NCBI RefSeq assembly: GCF_004331695.1
Contig: NZ_SJSL01000002.1
Coordinates: 372,001-436,000, forward strand
From: Pedobacter psychroterrae
GTDB taxonomy: Bacteria > Bacteroidota > Bacteroidia > Sphingobacteriales > Sphingobacteriaceae
Reading direction: 5' to 3'
Length of the DNA: 64,000 nt
Position numbers and translations under genes: made by a program. Each line of letters opens with the position of its first letter. The first letter of the stretch is position 1. This document shows positions 27,820-37,314 of this stretch, one piece after another. The notes under the pieces were generated by a model. The model had not been told where the DNA came from and ran no database searches. It saw only the letters and a list, made by a program, of their open reading frames with translations.

Positions 27820-29167
27820 CCAGCTTGCCGACAAATACCGCGTAGCTGCGCCCAGATATACCAGCTACCCTACCGTACCTTACTGGGACGAAAACAACTT
27901 TGATGAAACACAATGGAGGGAGAGATTAATAGCTTCCTATAGGGATAGTCCCGAAGGGCTTAGCGTGTATGTTCATCTACCTTTTTGCGAAAGCTTGTGT
28001 ACCTATTGTGGTTGCAATACCCGTATTACAAAAAATCATGGGGTAGAACGGCCCTATATAGCCACTGTGCTAAAAGAATGGAAACTATATGTAGACCTGC
28101 TTGGTTCAAGACCGGTTATTAAAGAAATACATTTAGGAGGAGGTACACCGACTTTTTTTAGTCCTGATAACCTGGAATTACTCATTGATGGAATTACCCA
28201 ACAGGCAGAATTGCATAAGGATGCTGAATTTAGTTTTGAGGCCCATCCCAACAATACTACAGAAGAACACCTTAAAACTTTATATAACCTTGGCTTCAAG
28301 AGGTTAAGTCTTGGGATACAAGATTTTGATCCGGTTGTTCAGTTGGTCATCAATAGGGTTCAGTCTGTAGAGGCTGTAGAAAATGTTACACACATGGCCA
28401 GGGAAATAGGATACAGCTCAGTAAATTATGACCTGATATACGGATTGCCATTGCAGTCATTAAACGGTTTGACCACAACCCTGAATGCCGTCATTAGATT
28501 GAACCCGGACAGGATTGCTTTCTATAGTTATGCACATGTACCATGGGTAAAACCAGGTCAAAGAAGGTATACTGAAGCTCATTTGCCATCTCCCGACTTA
28601 AAAAAACAACTTTATGAAACAGGAAGGGGATTATTGGTAGCAGCTGGATATGCAGAGATTGGTATGGACCATTTTACACTTACTACCGACAGTCTTTATC
28701 AGGCTGAGATGAAAGGCACGCTGCATAGAAATTTCATGGGTTATACCGAGCAGCAAAGTGATGTAATGATAGGATTGGGTGTTTCATCTATCAGCGATTG
28801 CTGGACTGCATTTGCACAGAACGTCAAAACGGTGGAAGAATACATGCGCATCGTAGATGCTGGCAGGCTTCCTGTTTTTAAAGGCCATATCTTAAATAAT
28901 ACTGATCTGGTAATCCGCAAACATATTCTTAACATCATGTGCAGGGGAGGTACTTCCTGGTTTTTTCCTGAAGAGCGGGATGAAAATTTTATACTGGGTA
29001 TTCAACGTATGAAGAGCCTGGCCGATGACGCGCTGGTAGTGCTTACTCCTTACGACCTCAAAGTGACTCCTTTAGGTAAGCGTTTTCTCAGAAACATATG
29101 TATGGCGCTTGATGCAAGGCTATGGGCTCATAAACCTGCTACACAACTATTCAGCATGGCAGATTAA
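27803..29167 (+). CDS. hemN: Oxygen-independent coproporphyrinogen III oxidase
   Basis: HemN is a radical-SAM enzyme that decarboxylates coproporphyrinogen III in haem synthesis without oxygen. The 454-residue length is normal. The cluster motif CESLCTYCGC has Cys62, Cys66, Cys69 and the extra Cys71 typical of true HemN, and HLGGGTPTFF, EAHPN and LGIQDFDPVVQ are conserved neighbours. It overlaps the preceding small gene and is transcribed from the doubly boxed promoter, consistent with induction under low oxygen to supply haem for the cbb3 oxidase. Confidence 0.95.
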   Translation: MIMDSNQLADKYRVAAPRYTSYPTVPYWDENNFDETQWRERLIASYRDSPEGLSVYVHLPFCESLCTYCGCNTRITKNHGVERPYIATVLKEWKLYVDLLGSRPVIKEIHLGGGTPTFFSPDNLELLIDGITQQAELHKDAEFSFEAHPNNTTEEHLKTLYNLGFKRLSLGIQDFDPVVQLVINRVQSVEAVENVTHMAREIGYSSVNYDLIYGLPLQSLNGLTTTLNAVIRLNPDRIAFYSYAHVPWVKPGQRRYTEAHLPSPDLKKQLYETGRGLLVAAGYAEIGMDHFTLTTDSLYQAEMKGTLHRNFMGYTEQQSDVMIGLGVSSISDCWTAFAQNVKTVEEYMRIVDAGRLPVFKGHILNNTDLVIRKHILNIMCRGGTSWFFPEERDENFILGIQRMKSLADDALVVLTPYDLKVTPLGKRFLRNICMALDARLWAHKPATQLFSMAD

Positions 29168-29174
29168 ATGAAGC

Positions 29175-29858
29175 TTACTTACATTCCGTAGTGGCATTGG
29201 GCTGCTGCGGACTAATATAAGGTATATTGAGCTCCAATCCCCTGAACACAAACCAAATTCCTAGCAGCAGCATGGCATAAGGCATCACCTTATTGAGCTT
29301 ATTTCTGAAAGATAGCTTAGAGAAGCTCAGCACAATCGCAGCGGCCAGCATCATAGGTACAGTTCCCGTACCAAACCAAAACATATAGCTTACCCCCTCA
29401 AATACGGTTTTCGTATTTAATGCACCGGCCAGGGCCAGATACACAAAGCCGCAAGGCAGCAGCCCGTTGATCATGCCGATGATCAAATGATTTGCCTTGT
29501 GCTTCAGTGCATAATCAAAGGCAGCATTGAAAAACTTTAAAGAAACGAAACTGGTCTGCTTTAGCATGCTTTGCTTAAAAATTCTGGAGCAGCCCGCCAT
29601 GATGATCAGTACACCCGTTAAAATGCTTACGCCTTGCTGAAATCCTGCCTGCCAGATCTGTCCACCTACTAATCCTACCAAAGCTCCAAGTAAACAATAG
29701 GAGATTATCCTGCCAAGCTGATAGATCAGCTTATTCCATAAAAGTGCTGCCCAGCCAGGCTGATGAAGGGGTACAGCAAAAGCCAGAGGCCCGCACATGG
29801 CCACACAATGTACAGAGCCCAACAGACCAATCAGAAAGGCTAGCTTTTCGTTACTCAT
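29175..29858 (-). CDS. TauE/SafE-family membrane protein linked to cbb3 oxidase
   Basis: A roughly 227-residue protein with about six membrane helices and the conserved GLLGSVHCVAMCGPL and GMINGLLPCGFVYLALAGAL segments, typical of the cysteine-containing sulfite-exporter-like proteins found at the end of cco operons. They are thought to help copper handling or disulfide chemistry during oxidase assembly. The start at 29858 overlaps the FixH-like gene by 8 bases; the longer 29885 start is not needed. It ends the cco operon, convergent with hemN. Confidence 0.85.
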   Translation of the reverse strand: MSNEKLAFLIGLLGSVHCVAMCGPLAFAVPLHQPGWAALLWNKLIYQLGRIISYCLLGALVGLVGGQIWQAGFQQGVSILTGVLIIMAGCSRIFKQSMLKQTSFVSLKFFNAAFDYALKHKANHLIIGMINGLLPCGFVYLALAGALNTKTVFEGVSYMFWFGTGTVPMMLAAAIVLSFSKLSFRNKLNKVMPYAMLLLGIWFVFRGLELNIPYISPQQPNATTECK

Positions 29859-30063
29859 GCTGCCTGATTTTATGTGACAAAGCAATGCTGTCTTGCTTCA
29901 CTTTTTCCATGCGTTTAATTTCCTGGTCGTAATTCAAACCTTTCTCATAATAATCTTCGTCCACCAGAGGGTCTGGATTACTTCTGATCATTAAGGTAGC
30001 CAACACTATTATAAAGGCCATAAATGAAGCCATTCCTATCATTATTTTTGTTCCCCAGTTCAT
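29851..30063 (-). CDS. ccoH: Short FixH/CcoH-like protein
   Basis: A 70-residue membrane protein: one N-terminal helix (MIGMASFMAFIIVLATLMI), then the FixH-family PLVDEDYYEKGLNYDQEIKRME segment and a charged tail. Usual FixH proteins are about 150 residues with a C-terminal beta domain, which is missing here. The ATG at 30063 starts 5 bases after the ccoG stop. Position in the cco operon supports an oxidase-assembly role. Confidence 0.75.
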   Translation of the reverse strand: MNWGTKIMIGMASFMAFIIVLATLMIRSNPDPLVDEDYYEKGLNYDQEIKRMEKVKQDSIALSHKIRQHE

Positions 30064-30067
30064 AAGC

Positions 30068-31465
30068 TTAATTATTTGGTGGTGCGATAAATGTTGTTTC
30101 AAATTGGTCTGTTACCTTATCATCAGACAGGAGTTTGAAACCTATTTTAGTTTTATATGATTTGATCAGTTCCTGCGGCATGATGACAAAAAAGGTAATC
30201 TTTATGCTGCTGCCATACTTTATGCTGTCTGCTTTCTGCACCCACTGTATCTTCATATGCTTGTCATCCGGTACAAGGCTGAACCTGATATTTCGATTCG
30301 TTTTATTGACCAGTTCTGCGGTATACAAATTACTAACAGCTTTATCTTTTTCCCGCAGCTGATAAATTGTGCCGCTGGCGCGGAGTATAGTGGTCTCAAT
30401 ATCCGTGCGCCTGATCAGTAGAAAAGTCAGTATTATGGATAAGACCAGTAACAAGGCGCTATAACCATATATTTTTTTGCTGATTCTGAATGAAGTCTTA
30501 TTCCTGATCTGGCTTTCAGATTTAAATCCGATTAGGTTTAGGGGCCTGCTGATCTTAGTCATCACCATATCGCAGGCATCTATACAGGCTGTACAGTTTA
30601 CGCATTCCAGCTGCGTACCATTCCGGATGTCTATTCCTGTAGGGCATACCTGCACACATAGTTTGCAGTCTATACAGTCGCCATGCAGATTTTCTTTATC
30701 CCTGTTGATCTTGTTCCTGGGTTCCCCGCGTTCATAATCGTAGGCAACTATGATACTCTCGTCGTCCAGCAATACTCCCTGCAAGCGGCCGTAGGGGCAA
30801 ACCACCGTACACACCAGTTCCCTCATCCGGGAAAAAACCAGATAAAATATAAAGGAAAATATCCAAATGGTTATGAAGCCTGATAGATGTTTGTGTATCG
30901 GCTCAGTCATGATCCTTACCAGCATCCCCGAACCGATAATGTATGCCAGGAATATATTGGATATTAGGAACGAGATACCAAAAAACAAACTGTGCTTCAG
31001 CGCTTTCTTAAAGAATTTATCAGCAGTCAGAGGCCCCTCATCCAGCTTTTGCTGATGATGGTGATCGCCTTCTATCCAGTGCTCTATTTTGCGGAATACC
31101 ATCTCCAGAAAGATGGTCTGCGGACATACCCAGCCACAGAATACCCTGCCAAAAATTACTGTAAAAAGTATAATGAAAACTATGAAAACCAGTAGCGCCA
31201 ATACGAAAAGATAGAAGTCCTGTGGCCAGAAAACAAGGCCAAAGAATACAAATTTCCTTTCTAGTATGTTTAGCAGGATCAGCTGTTCACCGTTCAGTTT
31301 AATGAACGGTGCTGAAAAGAGCAATAGAAGGAAAATATAGCTCAATGCAGAGCGGTATTGGTACAATTTTCCTTTTATAATCTTAGGGTAGATCCATTTT
31401 CTCTTGCTGCCATCATCTGTAAGTGTGGATAGCTGATCTCTGAAATCTCCCGGGGCCTGCGACAT
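30068..31465 (-). CDS. ccoG: cbb3 oxidase accessory protein CcoG (FixG/RdxA)
   Basis: A 465-residue membrane ferredoxin-like protein needed for copper delivery to cbb3 oxidase in other bacteria. It has about five membrane helices, the WVCPQTIFLE segment, and two 4Fe-4S motifs in CIDCKLCVQVCPTGIDI and CVNCTACIDACDMVM. The C-terminus is a periplasmic immunoglobulin-like domain. It sits 5 bases downstream of ccoP. Confidence 0.95.
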   Translation of the reverse strand: MSQAPGDFRDQLSTLTDDGSKRKWIYPKIIKGKLYQYRSALSYIFLLLLFSAPFIKLNGEQLILLNILERKFVFFGLVFWPQDFYLFVLALLVFIVFIILFTVIFGRVFCGWVCPQTIFLEMVFRKIEHWIEGDHHHQQKLDEGPLTADKFFKKALKHSLFFGISFLISNIFLAYIIGSGMLVRIMTEPIHKHLSGFITIWIFSFIFYLVFSRMRELVCTVVCPYGRLQGVLLDDESIIVAYDYERGEPRNKINRDKENLHGDCIDCKLCVQVCPTGIDIRNGTQLECVNCTACIDACDMVMTKISRPLNLIGFKSESQIRNKTSFRISKKIYGYSALLLVLSIILTFLLIRRTDIETTILRASGTIYQLREKDKAVSNLYTAELVNKTNRNIRFSLVPDDKHMKIQWVQKADSIKYGSSIKITFFVIMPQELIKSYKTKIGFKLLSDDKVTDQFETTFIAPPNN

Positions 31466-31469
31466 GTTG

Positions 31470-32282
31470 CTATAATTTAGTTCCCTGTGGTGCTTTCGCT
31501 CCGGCAGGTTTACTTCCCTTCAAAGACATGATATAGCTGGTTATATCTGCTATTTGTTTAGGGCGCATGGTTTTTTCCCATGCAATCATCCCTTTATCTG
31601 GAACTCCATATTTAATTGTTTTGAAAATATCCTTTACAGTGCCACCATGCAGCCAGAACTCATCAGTCAAATTGGGGCCCACTATTCCCTCTCCCTTTTC
31701 TCCATGGCAGGGGGCACAGGCGGTTTTAAACAATCCGGCCCCAGCCTGTAATACAGGAGCATCTTTAGATTGTTCTACATTATTCTCATTGATCTTATTC
31801 GCTCCATTGCCCGGCTTAAGCAGCATAGCGGTTTTAGCCTCTTCTGCCTGCTTTAACTCGATCACATACTCTTCTTCCTGTAGTGGTGCCCAGTTAAATA
31901 CATGGTAGTTCAATAGATAAATGATACCGAAGATGATAGTTCCGTAAAACAATACCATAAACCAGGCAGGAGTGGGATTGTCCAGTTCCGCTATTCCGTC
32001 AAACGTATGTTCCATTACCAGGTCTTTTTCTTCTGATATAGGTTTCAGCCCCATCAATCGAAGCCATACAGAAGGTTGTTTGGACTCCGGAGCAATCGTT
32101 TGGTCTTCAGCGGCTTGCTCTTTCGCTAGTTTTCTCAGTCTCTTTTCTTCAGGCGTAGCAAATATGGTAGGGTTAATGGTTTCCTCTACAAATACCCTGA
32201 TCACTTTGAGCAGTAAAAAGGCCACTCCCAGCATGATGATTGCGGTAGCCAGCAGTAAGGTTATAAAAATATCGGTCATCAT
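31470..32282 (-). CDS. ccoP: cbb3 oxidase cytochrome c subunit III
   Basis: A 270-residue membrane-anchored cytochrome c. Two helices flank a cytoplasmic stretch (first about residues 5-30, second about 107-125) and a C-terminal cytochrome domain binds one haem through Cys189, Cys192 and His193 (CAPCHGEKGEGIVGPNL). Proteobacterial CcoP has two haems; the single-haem form is common in Bacteroidota. The ATG at 32282 overlaps the ccoQ stop as ATGA, supporting that start. Confidence 0.93.
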   Translation of the reverse strand: MMTDIFITLLLATAIIMLGVAFLLLKVIRVFVEETINPTIFATPEEKRLRKLAKEQAAEDQTIAPESKQPSVWLRLMGLKPISEEKDLVMEHTFDGIAELDNPTPAWFMVLFYGTIIFGIIYLLNYHVFNWAPLQEEEYVIELKQAEEAKTAMLLKPGNGANKINENNVEQSKDAPVLQAGAGLFKTACAPCHGEKGEGIVGPNLTDEFWLHGGTVKDIFKTIKYGVPDKGMIAWEKTMRPKQIADITSYIMSLKGSKPAGAKAPQGTKL

Positions 32283-32443
32283 TGTTCGTCTTCTAATGGC
32301 AGGTTACTCATGTATTTAATGGTATCTTTTTTCATCACCAGCAGCAGTACTGCTACCGTTATGAAAAACACGAAGAATATGGCCAGTGAGGCGATCATAT
32401 ATCCCTGGTGTCCGTCTGCCTGATCTAAAAATTGCTTAAACAT
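32279..32443 (-). CDS. ccoQ: CcoQ-like small cbb3 oxidase subunit
   Basis: A 54-residue protein found by reading the gap between ccoN and ccoP. It has one membrane helix (MIASLAIFFVFFITVAVLLLVM) followed by a short polar tail (KKDTIKYMSNLPLEDEQ). Its ATG is 12 bases after the ccoNO stop, and its stop overlaps the ccoP start in ATGA, the pattern of a real coupled gene. Small size, single helix and position match CcoQ/FixQ, which stabilises the oxidase. Confidence 0.85.
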   Translation of the reverse strand: MFKQFLDQADGHQGYMIASLAIFFVFFITVAVLLLVMKKDTIKYMSNLPLEDEQ

Positions 32444-32454
32444 GGTATATCGGT

Positions 32455-34572
32455 TTATTGTGCTTTTACTTTAATATCTGTTCCCAGCCTTTGCAGGTAG
32501 GCAATGATGGCAATGATCTCCCGGTCGCTTTTTACCTGTACTTTATTCTGCTTCAAATCATCAGCGATCGCTTTTGCCTGTTTGTCTAGGTCTGCATTTG
32601 CTTGATTTTCATATCCAGGCTCATAAGGTACACCCAATGTGCGCATGGCATTGATCTTGGCGCGTGTAGTGGTGGTGTCCAGTTCCTGAGTGATCAGCCA
32701 TTCGTAGGCAGGCATGATACTTCCGGGCGACATGGTCTGCGGATCCAGTAAGTGGTTAAAATGCCAGGCGTTAGAATATTTTCCTCCCTCTCTCGCCAGG
32801 TCGGGTCCCGTACGTTTAGAACCCCAAAGATGCGGATGGTCGTACACAAATTCACCTGCTTTGCTATATTCTCCATAACGTTCTGTTTCTGAACGGAACG
32901 GACGGATCATCTGCGAATGGCAGTTCACACAGCCTTCTTTGATATACAAATCCCGACCTTGAAGTTCCAGCGCAGAGTAGGGCTTTACACTGCTGATGGT
33001 TGGGATATTGGACTGGATGGTAAAAGTCGGCATCATCTCTATCATTCCACCTATCAGGATCACCACCAGCGACAGTACTAAAAATATCATTGGTTTGCGT
33101 TCCAGGAATCTATGTGCCTTTCTGTCAGAACCAACCGGTTCGTAATTTGCAGGCAATGGCATTGCCTCTGCAGGTTCATTGGCTACCAGTTTACCAAGTT
33201 TTACTGTCCTGATCAGGTTGTAGGTCATTACAATTACCCCTGTAAGGTACATGGCGCCACCGATAGCTCTCAATACGTACATCGGTATGATTTGGATTAA
33301 TGTCTCCAGGAAATTAGGATATTTAAGCATGCCGTCTTCTCCAAACTGTTTCCACATCAGCCCCTGCGTGAATCCTGCGAAATAAAGTGGTACTGCATAA
33401 AAGATGATTCCCAGTGTGCCGATCCAGAAGTGAAACGAAGCCAGTTTCTTTGAATATAGTTCTGTCCGGTAAATTCTTGGTATCAGCCAATAAAGTATTC
33501 CGAAGGTAAGAAAGCCGTTCCAGCCCAGTGCACCAACATGTACATGCGCTACGATCCAGTCGGTATAATGTGCTATGGCATTAATCTGCTTTAGCGCCAG
33601 CATGGGCCCTTCAAATGTGGCCATGCCATAGGCAGTTAGTCCTACTACCATAAATTTCAGCGTAGCATCTTCCCGTACTTTATCCCAGGCCCCGCGTAGT
33701 GTCAGCAATCCATTGATCATACCTCCCCAGCTTGGTGCAATCAGCATGATTGAGAACACGACCCCAAGAGATTGTGCCCAGGATGGGAGTGAGGTATAAA
33801 GCAGGTGATGCGGCCCTGCCCAGATATAGATAAAGATCAGCGACCAAAAGTGAAGGATACTTAGTTTATAAGAATAAACAGGTCTGTTGGCCATCTTTGG
33901 AAGGAAATAATACATCATCCCCAGATAGGGAGTGGTCAGGAAAAATGCTACCGCATTGTGTCCATACCACCACTGTACCAGTGCATCCTGTACTCCAGAA
34001 TAGATATAATAGCTTTTGAAGGCCGAGATGGGCAACTGAAAAGAATTGACGATGTGCAGCACAGCTACGGTAACAAATGTGGCGATGTAAAACCAGATCG
34101 CAACATACATGTGCTGTTCTCTTCTTTTTATAATGGTGCCAAACATGTTTATCCCAAACACGACCCAGATCAGGGTAATAGCGATATCTATCGGCCATTC
34201 CAGTTCTGCATATTCATGGGAACTGGAGAGTCCTAACGGCAAAGTAATGACTGCTGAAACGATGATCAGTTGCCAGCCCCAAAAATGGATTTTACTTAGC
34301 ACATCGCTAAACATCCTCGCTTTCAACAGGCGCTGTAGCGAATAATATACGCCCATAAAGATGGCATTGCCCACAAATGCAAAGATTACTGCATTGGTAT
34401 GCAGTGGCCTGATGCGTCCGAAGCTGGTATATTGAGAACCCATATTTAAAGCAGGTTTAATTAGCTGCATGGCAATGAGCAAGCCTACCGTCATGCCAAT
34501 TATTCCCCATACTATGGTGGCTATGGCAAAGTTTCTGACGATCTTGTTGTCGTAGTAAAATTTTTCGGTCAT
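32455..34572 (-). CDS. ccoNO: Fused cbb3 oxidase subunits I and II (CcoN-CcoO)
   Basis: A 705-residue protein joining the catalytic and first cytochrome subunits of the high-affinity oxidase. The CcoN part (about 1-460) has about twelve helices with haem/copper ligands His58, His205 (WWYGHNAV), His255-His256 (GPHHLLY), His343 and His345 (VAHVHVGALG). The CcoO part has one helix and a haem c site Cys548, Cys551, His552 (CVNCHSQMIRPF). Such fusions are known in Bacteroidota. An FNR-type box and a -7-like element TAATTTTA (34606-34599, minus strand) precede it. Confidence 0.96.
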   Translation of the reverse strand: MTEKFYYDNKIVRNFAIATIVWGIIGMTVGLLIAMQLIKPALNMGSQYTSFGRIRPLHTNAVIFAFVGNAIFMGVYYSLQRLLKARMFSDVLSKIHFWGWQLIIVSAVITLPLGLSSSHEYAELEWPIDIAITLIWVVFGINMFGTIIKRREQHMYVAIWFYIATFVTVAVLHIVNSFQLPISAFKSYYIYSGVQDALVQWWYGHNAVAFFLTTPYLGMMYYFLPKMANRPVYSYKLSILHFWSLIFIYIWAGPHHLLYTSLPSWAQSLGVVFSIMLIAPSWGGMINGLLTLRGAWDKVREDATLKFMVVGLTAYGMATFEGPMLALKQINAIAHYTDWIVAHVHVGALGWNGFLTFGILYWLIPRIYRTELYSKKLASFHFWIGTLGIIFYAVPLYFAGFTQGLMWKQFGEDGMLKYPNFLETLIQIIPMYVLRAIGGAMYLTGVIVMTYNLIRTVKLGKLVANEPAEAMPLPANYEPVGSDRKAHRFLERKPMIFLVLSLVVILIGGMIEMMPTFTIQSNIPTISSVKPYSALELQGRDLYIKEGCVNCHSQMIRPFRSETERYGEYSKAGEFVYDHPHLWGSKRTGPDLAREGGKYSNAWHFNHLLDPQTMSPGSIMPAYEWLITQELDTTTTRAKINAMRTLGVPYEPGYENQANADLDKQAKAIADDLKQNKVQVKSDREIIAIIAYLQRLGTDIKVKAQ

Positions 34573-34644
34573 ATCAAAAATCTGTATCGTTTATCGTGTA
34601 AAATTACCGCGGTTTTTTAGGCCACAGGGTGATGAATATCCTGA

Positions 34645-34851
34645 CTAAGTGTGATCTTCGTCACGTTTTTCTATCGCCTGGTCTATGGGTTTTTCTGCTT
34701 CCGGTGCCATCAGTTCATCATCAAAAAGAATCCTTACCGATGGGGTATAGGTGTCGTCATGTTGTCCGGTTTTACTCGCCCAGAAGAAGGCAGCCAAAAA
34801 TAGCAGGGCCAGCAGAATGCTGCAGCCGATTAAAAAAAAGATCATGTTCAT
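34645..34851 (-). CDS. ccoS: cbb3 oxidase assembly protein CcoS
   Basis: A 68-residue protein with one N-terminal membrane helix (MIFFLIGCSILLALLFLAAFFWA) and a hydrophilic tail containing SGQ-like KTGQHDDTYTPSVRILFDDE, as in CcoS, which is needed to insert cofactors into cbb3 oxidase. Its start overlaps the ccoI stop by 4 bases. Its last codons contain the FNR-type box that serves ccoNO. Confidence 0.9.
   Translation of the reverse strand: MNMIFFLIGCSILLALLFLAAFFWASKTGQHDDTYTPSVRILFDDELMAPEAEKPIDQAIEKRDEDHT
34652..34663. promoter_or_regulatory. FNR/CRP-type box upstream of ccoNO
   Basis: TGATCTTCGTCA fits TGAY-N4-GTCA and lies inside the 3' end of ccoS, 80 bases before ccoNO. Its centre (34657.5) is 58.5 bases from the last base of the minus-strand -7-like element at 34599. 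Confidence 0.7.
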
Positions 34852-37244
34852 AACAACTTGTTTTTACGTGCAAATGCCCTTACTGCTATCGTGGTAAAAG
34901 AAATAATGGTGATGGTACTCAGCGGCATCAATATGGCTGCAATCAAGGGGGAAAGCTGACCCTGAACGGCAAAGAAAAGCCCCACGGCATTGTAGCATAG
35001 TGATATACCAAAAGACATGTGTATTACCTTTACTGAATCTCTGGCCTGCTGCAGAAATTGAGGTATCTTGTGAAATCCCGCTCCATCCAGCACCCCGTCA
35101 CAACCAGGTGTGAAGTTGTTGACATTGTCGGTAACCGCTATTCCCAGGTCACTTTGTTTCAGGGCACCTGAATCATTGAGCCCATCGCCCAGCATAAGTA
35201 CCTTTCGGCCATTTTTCTGAAGCTGCAGAATGTAATCCAGCTTCTGTTGCGGGGATTGTTCGAAGTGGAGGTTGGCACTGTCAGAAAAGAAAGGGATAAG
35301 GTTGCGTTTATCTGCCGGCTTATCACCCGATAGCAGGTGCAGGTCGGCCCATGTACCAAGTTTTAATGTCAGTTCTTTAAATCCTTTTCTCCATTGTTGT
35401 TTCAGCATAAAGTATCCCAGGTACTGATCGTTGATCATTACATGAACGGTACTGTTTTCCGGAGAGTTTATCAATGGCAGGCCAAGGAATGCAGAACTTC
35501 CCAATTTTACATAATTTCCATTGACCCTACCACTGACGCCCCTTCCGATTTTTTCTGTATAACTATCTACACTATATATTGATGCTTTATTTAAATGTTT
35601 GCTCAGCTCCCTGCTCAGTGGATGGCCTGAATTTCTGGAAAGGTCGCTTATCAATTGCTTCTGCTCCTCATTGACCATGCCTGAAAAGATTAGGGAAGCA
35701 GCATCCGGACTGGTAATAGTACCCGTCTTGTCAAACACAAAAGTGTCGATCCTTGCAAGCTCCTCAACAACCGAAGTGTTTTTAACATAAAACCCAGATT
35801 TATCAAAAATACTAATAGCAGCAGCAAGGGTGAACGGAGAACTCAGGGCCAGTGCACATGGGCAGGCAATGATCAGCACAGCAGTAAAAGAGGCGATCGA
35901 TTTGTGAAGGTCTGTGGGCAGCCAGAACAGGGCTGCACCTATCGCTATAGCAAGCAGGGCGATGCTGAAGTACCTGCTGACGGTATCACTAAAGGTCTTG
36001 ATATTGTTTTTGGGTTTCACAAAAGCATCATTGTTCCACAAACGGGTAAGGTAACTTTGGGAAACTGGCTTGATCACTTCCATCTCTAAAGCGCCTGCCA
36101 ACTGCCTGCCACCTGCATATACAATCTCCCCAAGTACTTTTTTTATCGGTTCAGCCTCACCGGTTACGAAACTAAAATCTATTTCAGCTTCTCCTTTGAG
36201 TAGTATGGCATCTGCCGGAATGATCTCCATACTGCGCACCATGATCCTGTCGCCCGTTTTAAGATCTCCCAGCGGTTTAGCGATCTCTTTATTACCTTTA
36301 ATTGTGGTCACAGCCACAGGGAAATAAGAACGGTAGTCGCGTTCAAAAGAGATGTGGTGAAAAGTCCTTTGCTGCATCCACCGGCCTATCAGCAGGAAGA
36401 AAACCAATCCGCAAAGGGTGTCAACAAATCCGGCACCTGTCTCCCACACAATTTCGTAAACTGAGCGGACAAACATGACTGCAATACCCAATGCGAGTGG
36501 AAAATCGAGATTCAACCTCCTGGCTTTTAAGTTATTCCAGGCCGAAATAAAGTAGCCTGTACCGCTGTACAGTATTATCGGGAGTGAAAAAGCAAGGTTG
36601 AGCCAGCCAAAGAACCGGCTAAATTCCCTTTCAAAGTCTCCAAGCCCAAAATAATCAGGAAAACTGAGCAGCATCACATTCCCAAAGCAAAACCCTGCCA
36701 CTGCTATCTTAGTAATCAGGCTGCGCTCGGTATTGTTGCCGCTGTTTGTCTTGCCAGTGTCCTGCGCATTTATCAAGGGAGGGTAGCCAATGGCAGCGAG
36801 TAGTTCGGCCACTTCCCTCAGGCTTATTTCCTGATTTCTGAAAGTAATGCTTACCTGCTTCTTCAGAAAGTCTATCCTCGACTGTAACACAGCTGGCTGG
36901 AGCTGGTAGAGGTTTTCCAGCAGCCAGATACAAGAGCTACAATGAATGGCTGGTATATAAAGTGTGATGATGGTACGCCTTTCGTCTTCATAATCTACCA
37001 GCTGAGCGCTGATTTCTTTTACATCCAGGTATTCAAAATGATGAATATTACTGCGCTGAGTTTGGCCCGGCACATCATTGTATGCATAATAATTAGACAG
37101 ATTGTGCTTTGACAATAAGTCATATACCGTTCTGCATCCAAGGCAGCAGAATTTCTTATCATCAGAGAGGAAAAACTCATCGGCCATATTCTCTCCGCAA
37201 TGAAAGCAGTGTTGTTTTATTAGAACTGAATTTTCCTGAAGCAT
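34848..37244 (-). CDS. ccoI: Copper-translocating P-type ATPase CcoI (FixI)
   Basis: A 798-residue P1B-type ATPase that exports copper for the oxidase active site. It begins with a cysteine-rich segment (CFHCGENMADEF, CCLGC), then a heavy-metal-associated domain with CSSC (AIHCSSCIWLL). Eight membrane helices include the metal motif CPCALALSSPF; phosphorylation Asp is in FDKTGTITS, and the hinge is MLGDGLNDSGAL. It heads the ccoI-ccoS unit and has its own FNR-type box about 70 bases upstream. Confidence 0.95.
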   Translation of the reverse strand: MLQENSVLIKQHCFHCGENMADEFFLSDDKKFCCLGCRTVYDLLSKHNLSNYYAYNDVPGQTQRSNIHHFEYLDVKEISAQLVDYEDERRTIITLYIPAIHCSSCIWLLENLYQLQPAVLQSRIDFLKKQVSITFRNQEISLREVAELLAAIGYPPLINAQDTGKTNSGNNTERSLITKIAVAGFCFGNVMLLSFPDYFGLGDFEREFSRFFGWLNLAFSLPIILYSGTGYFISAWNNLKARRLNLDFPLALGIAVMFVRSVYEIVWETGAGFVDTLCGLVFFLLIGRWMQQRTFHHISFERDYRSYFPVAVTTIKGNKEIAKPLGDLKTGDRIMVRSMEIIPADAILLKGEAEIDFSFVTGEAEPIKKVLGEIVYAGGRQLAGALEMEVIKPVSQSYLTRLWNNDAFVKPKNNIKTFSDTVSRYFSIALLAIAIGAALFWLPTDLHKSIASFTAVLIIACPCALALSSPFTLAAAISIFDKSGFYVKNTSVVEELARIDTFVFDKTGTITSPDAASLIFSGMVNEEQKQLISDLSRNSGHPLSRELSKHLNKASIYSVDSYTEKIGRGVSGRVNGNYVKLGSSAFLGLPLINSPENSTVHVMINDQYLGYFMLKQQWRKGFKELTLKLGTWADLHLLSGDKPADKRNLIPFFSDSANLHFEQSPQQKLDYILQLQKNGRKVLMLGDGLNDSGALKQSDLGIAVTDNVNNFTPGCDGVLDGAGFHKIPQFLQQARDSVKVIHMSFGISLCYNAVGLFFAVQGQLSPLIAAILMPLSTITIISFTTIAVRAFARKNKLL

Positions 37245-37314
37245 ACCTATTTAGTAAAGCCCAAAAATGGATATAATCGAATCGCAGGAAAATGATGCCT
37301 GTTTTGGAAAAGAG

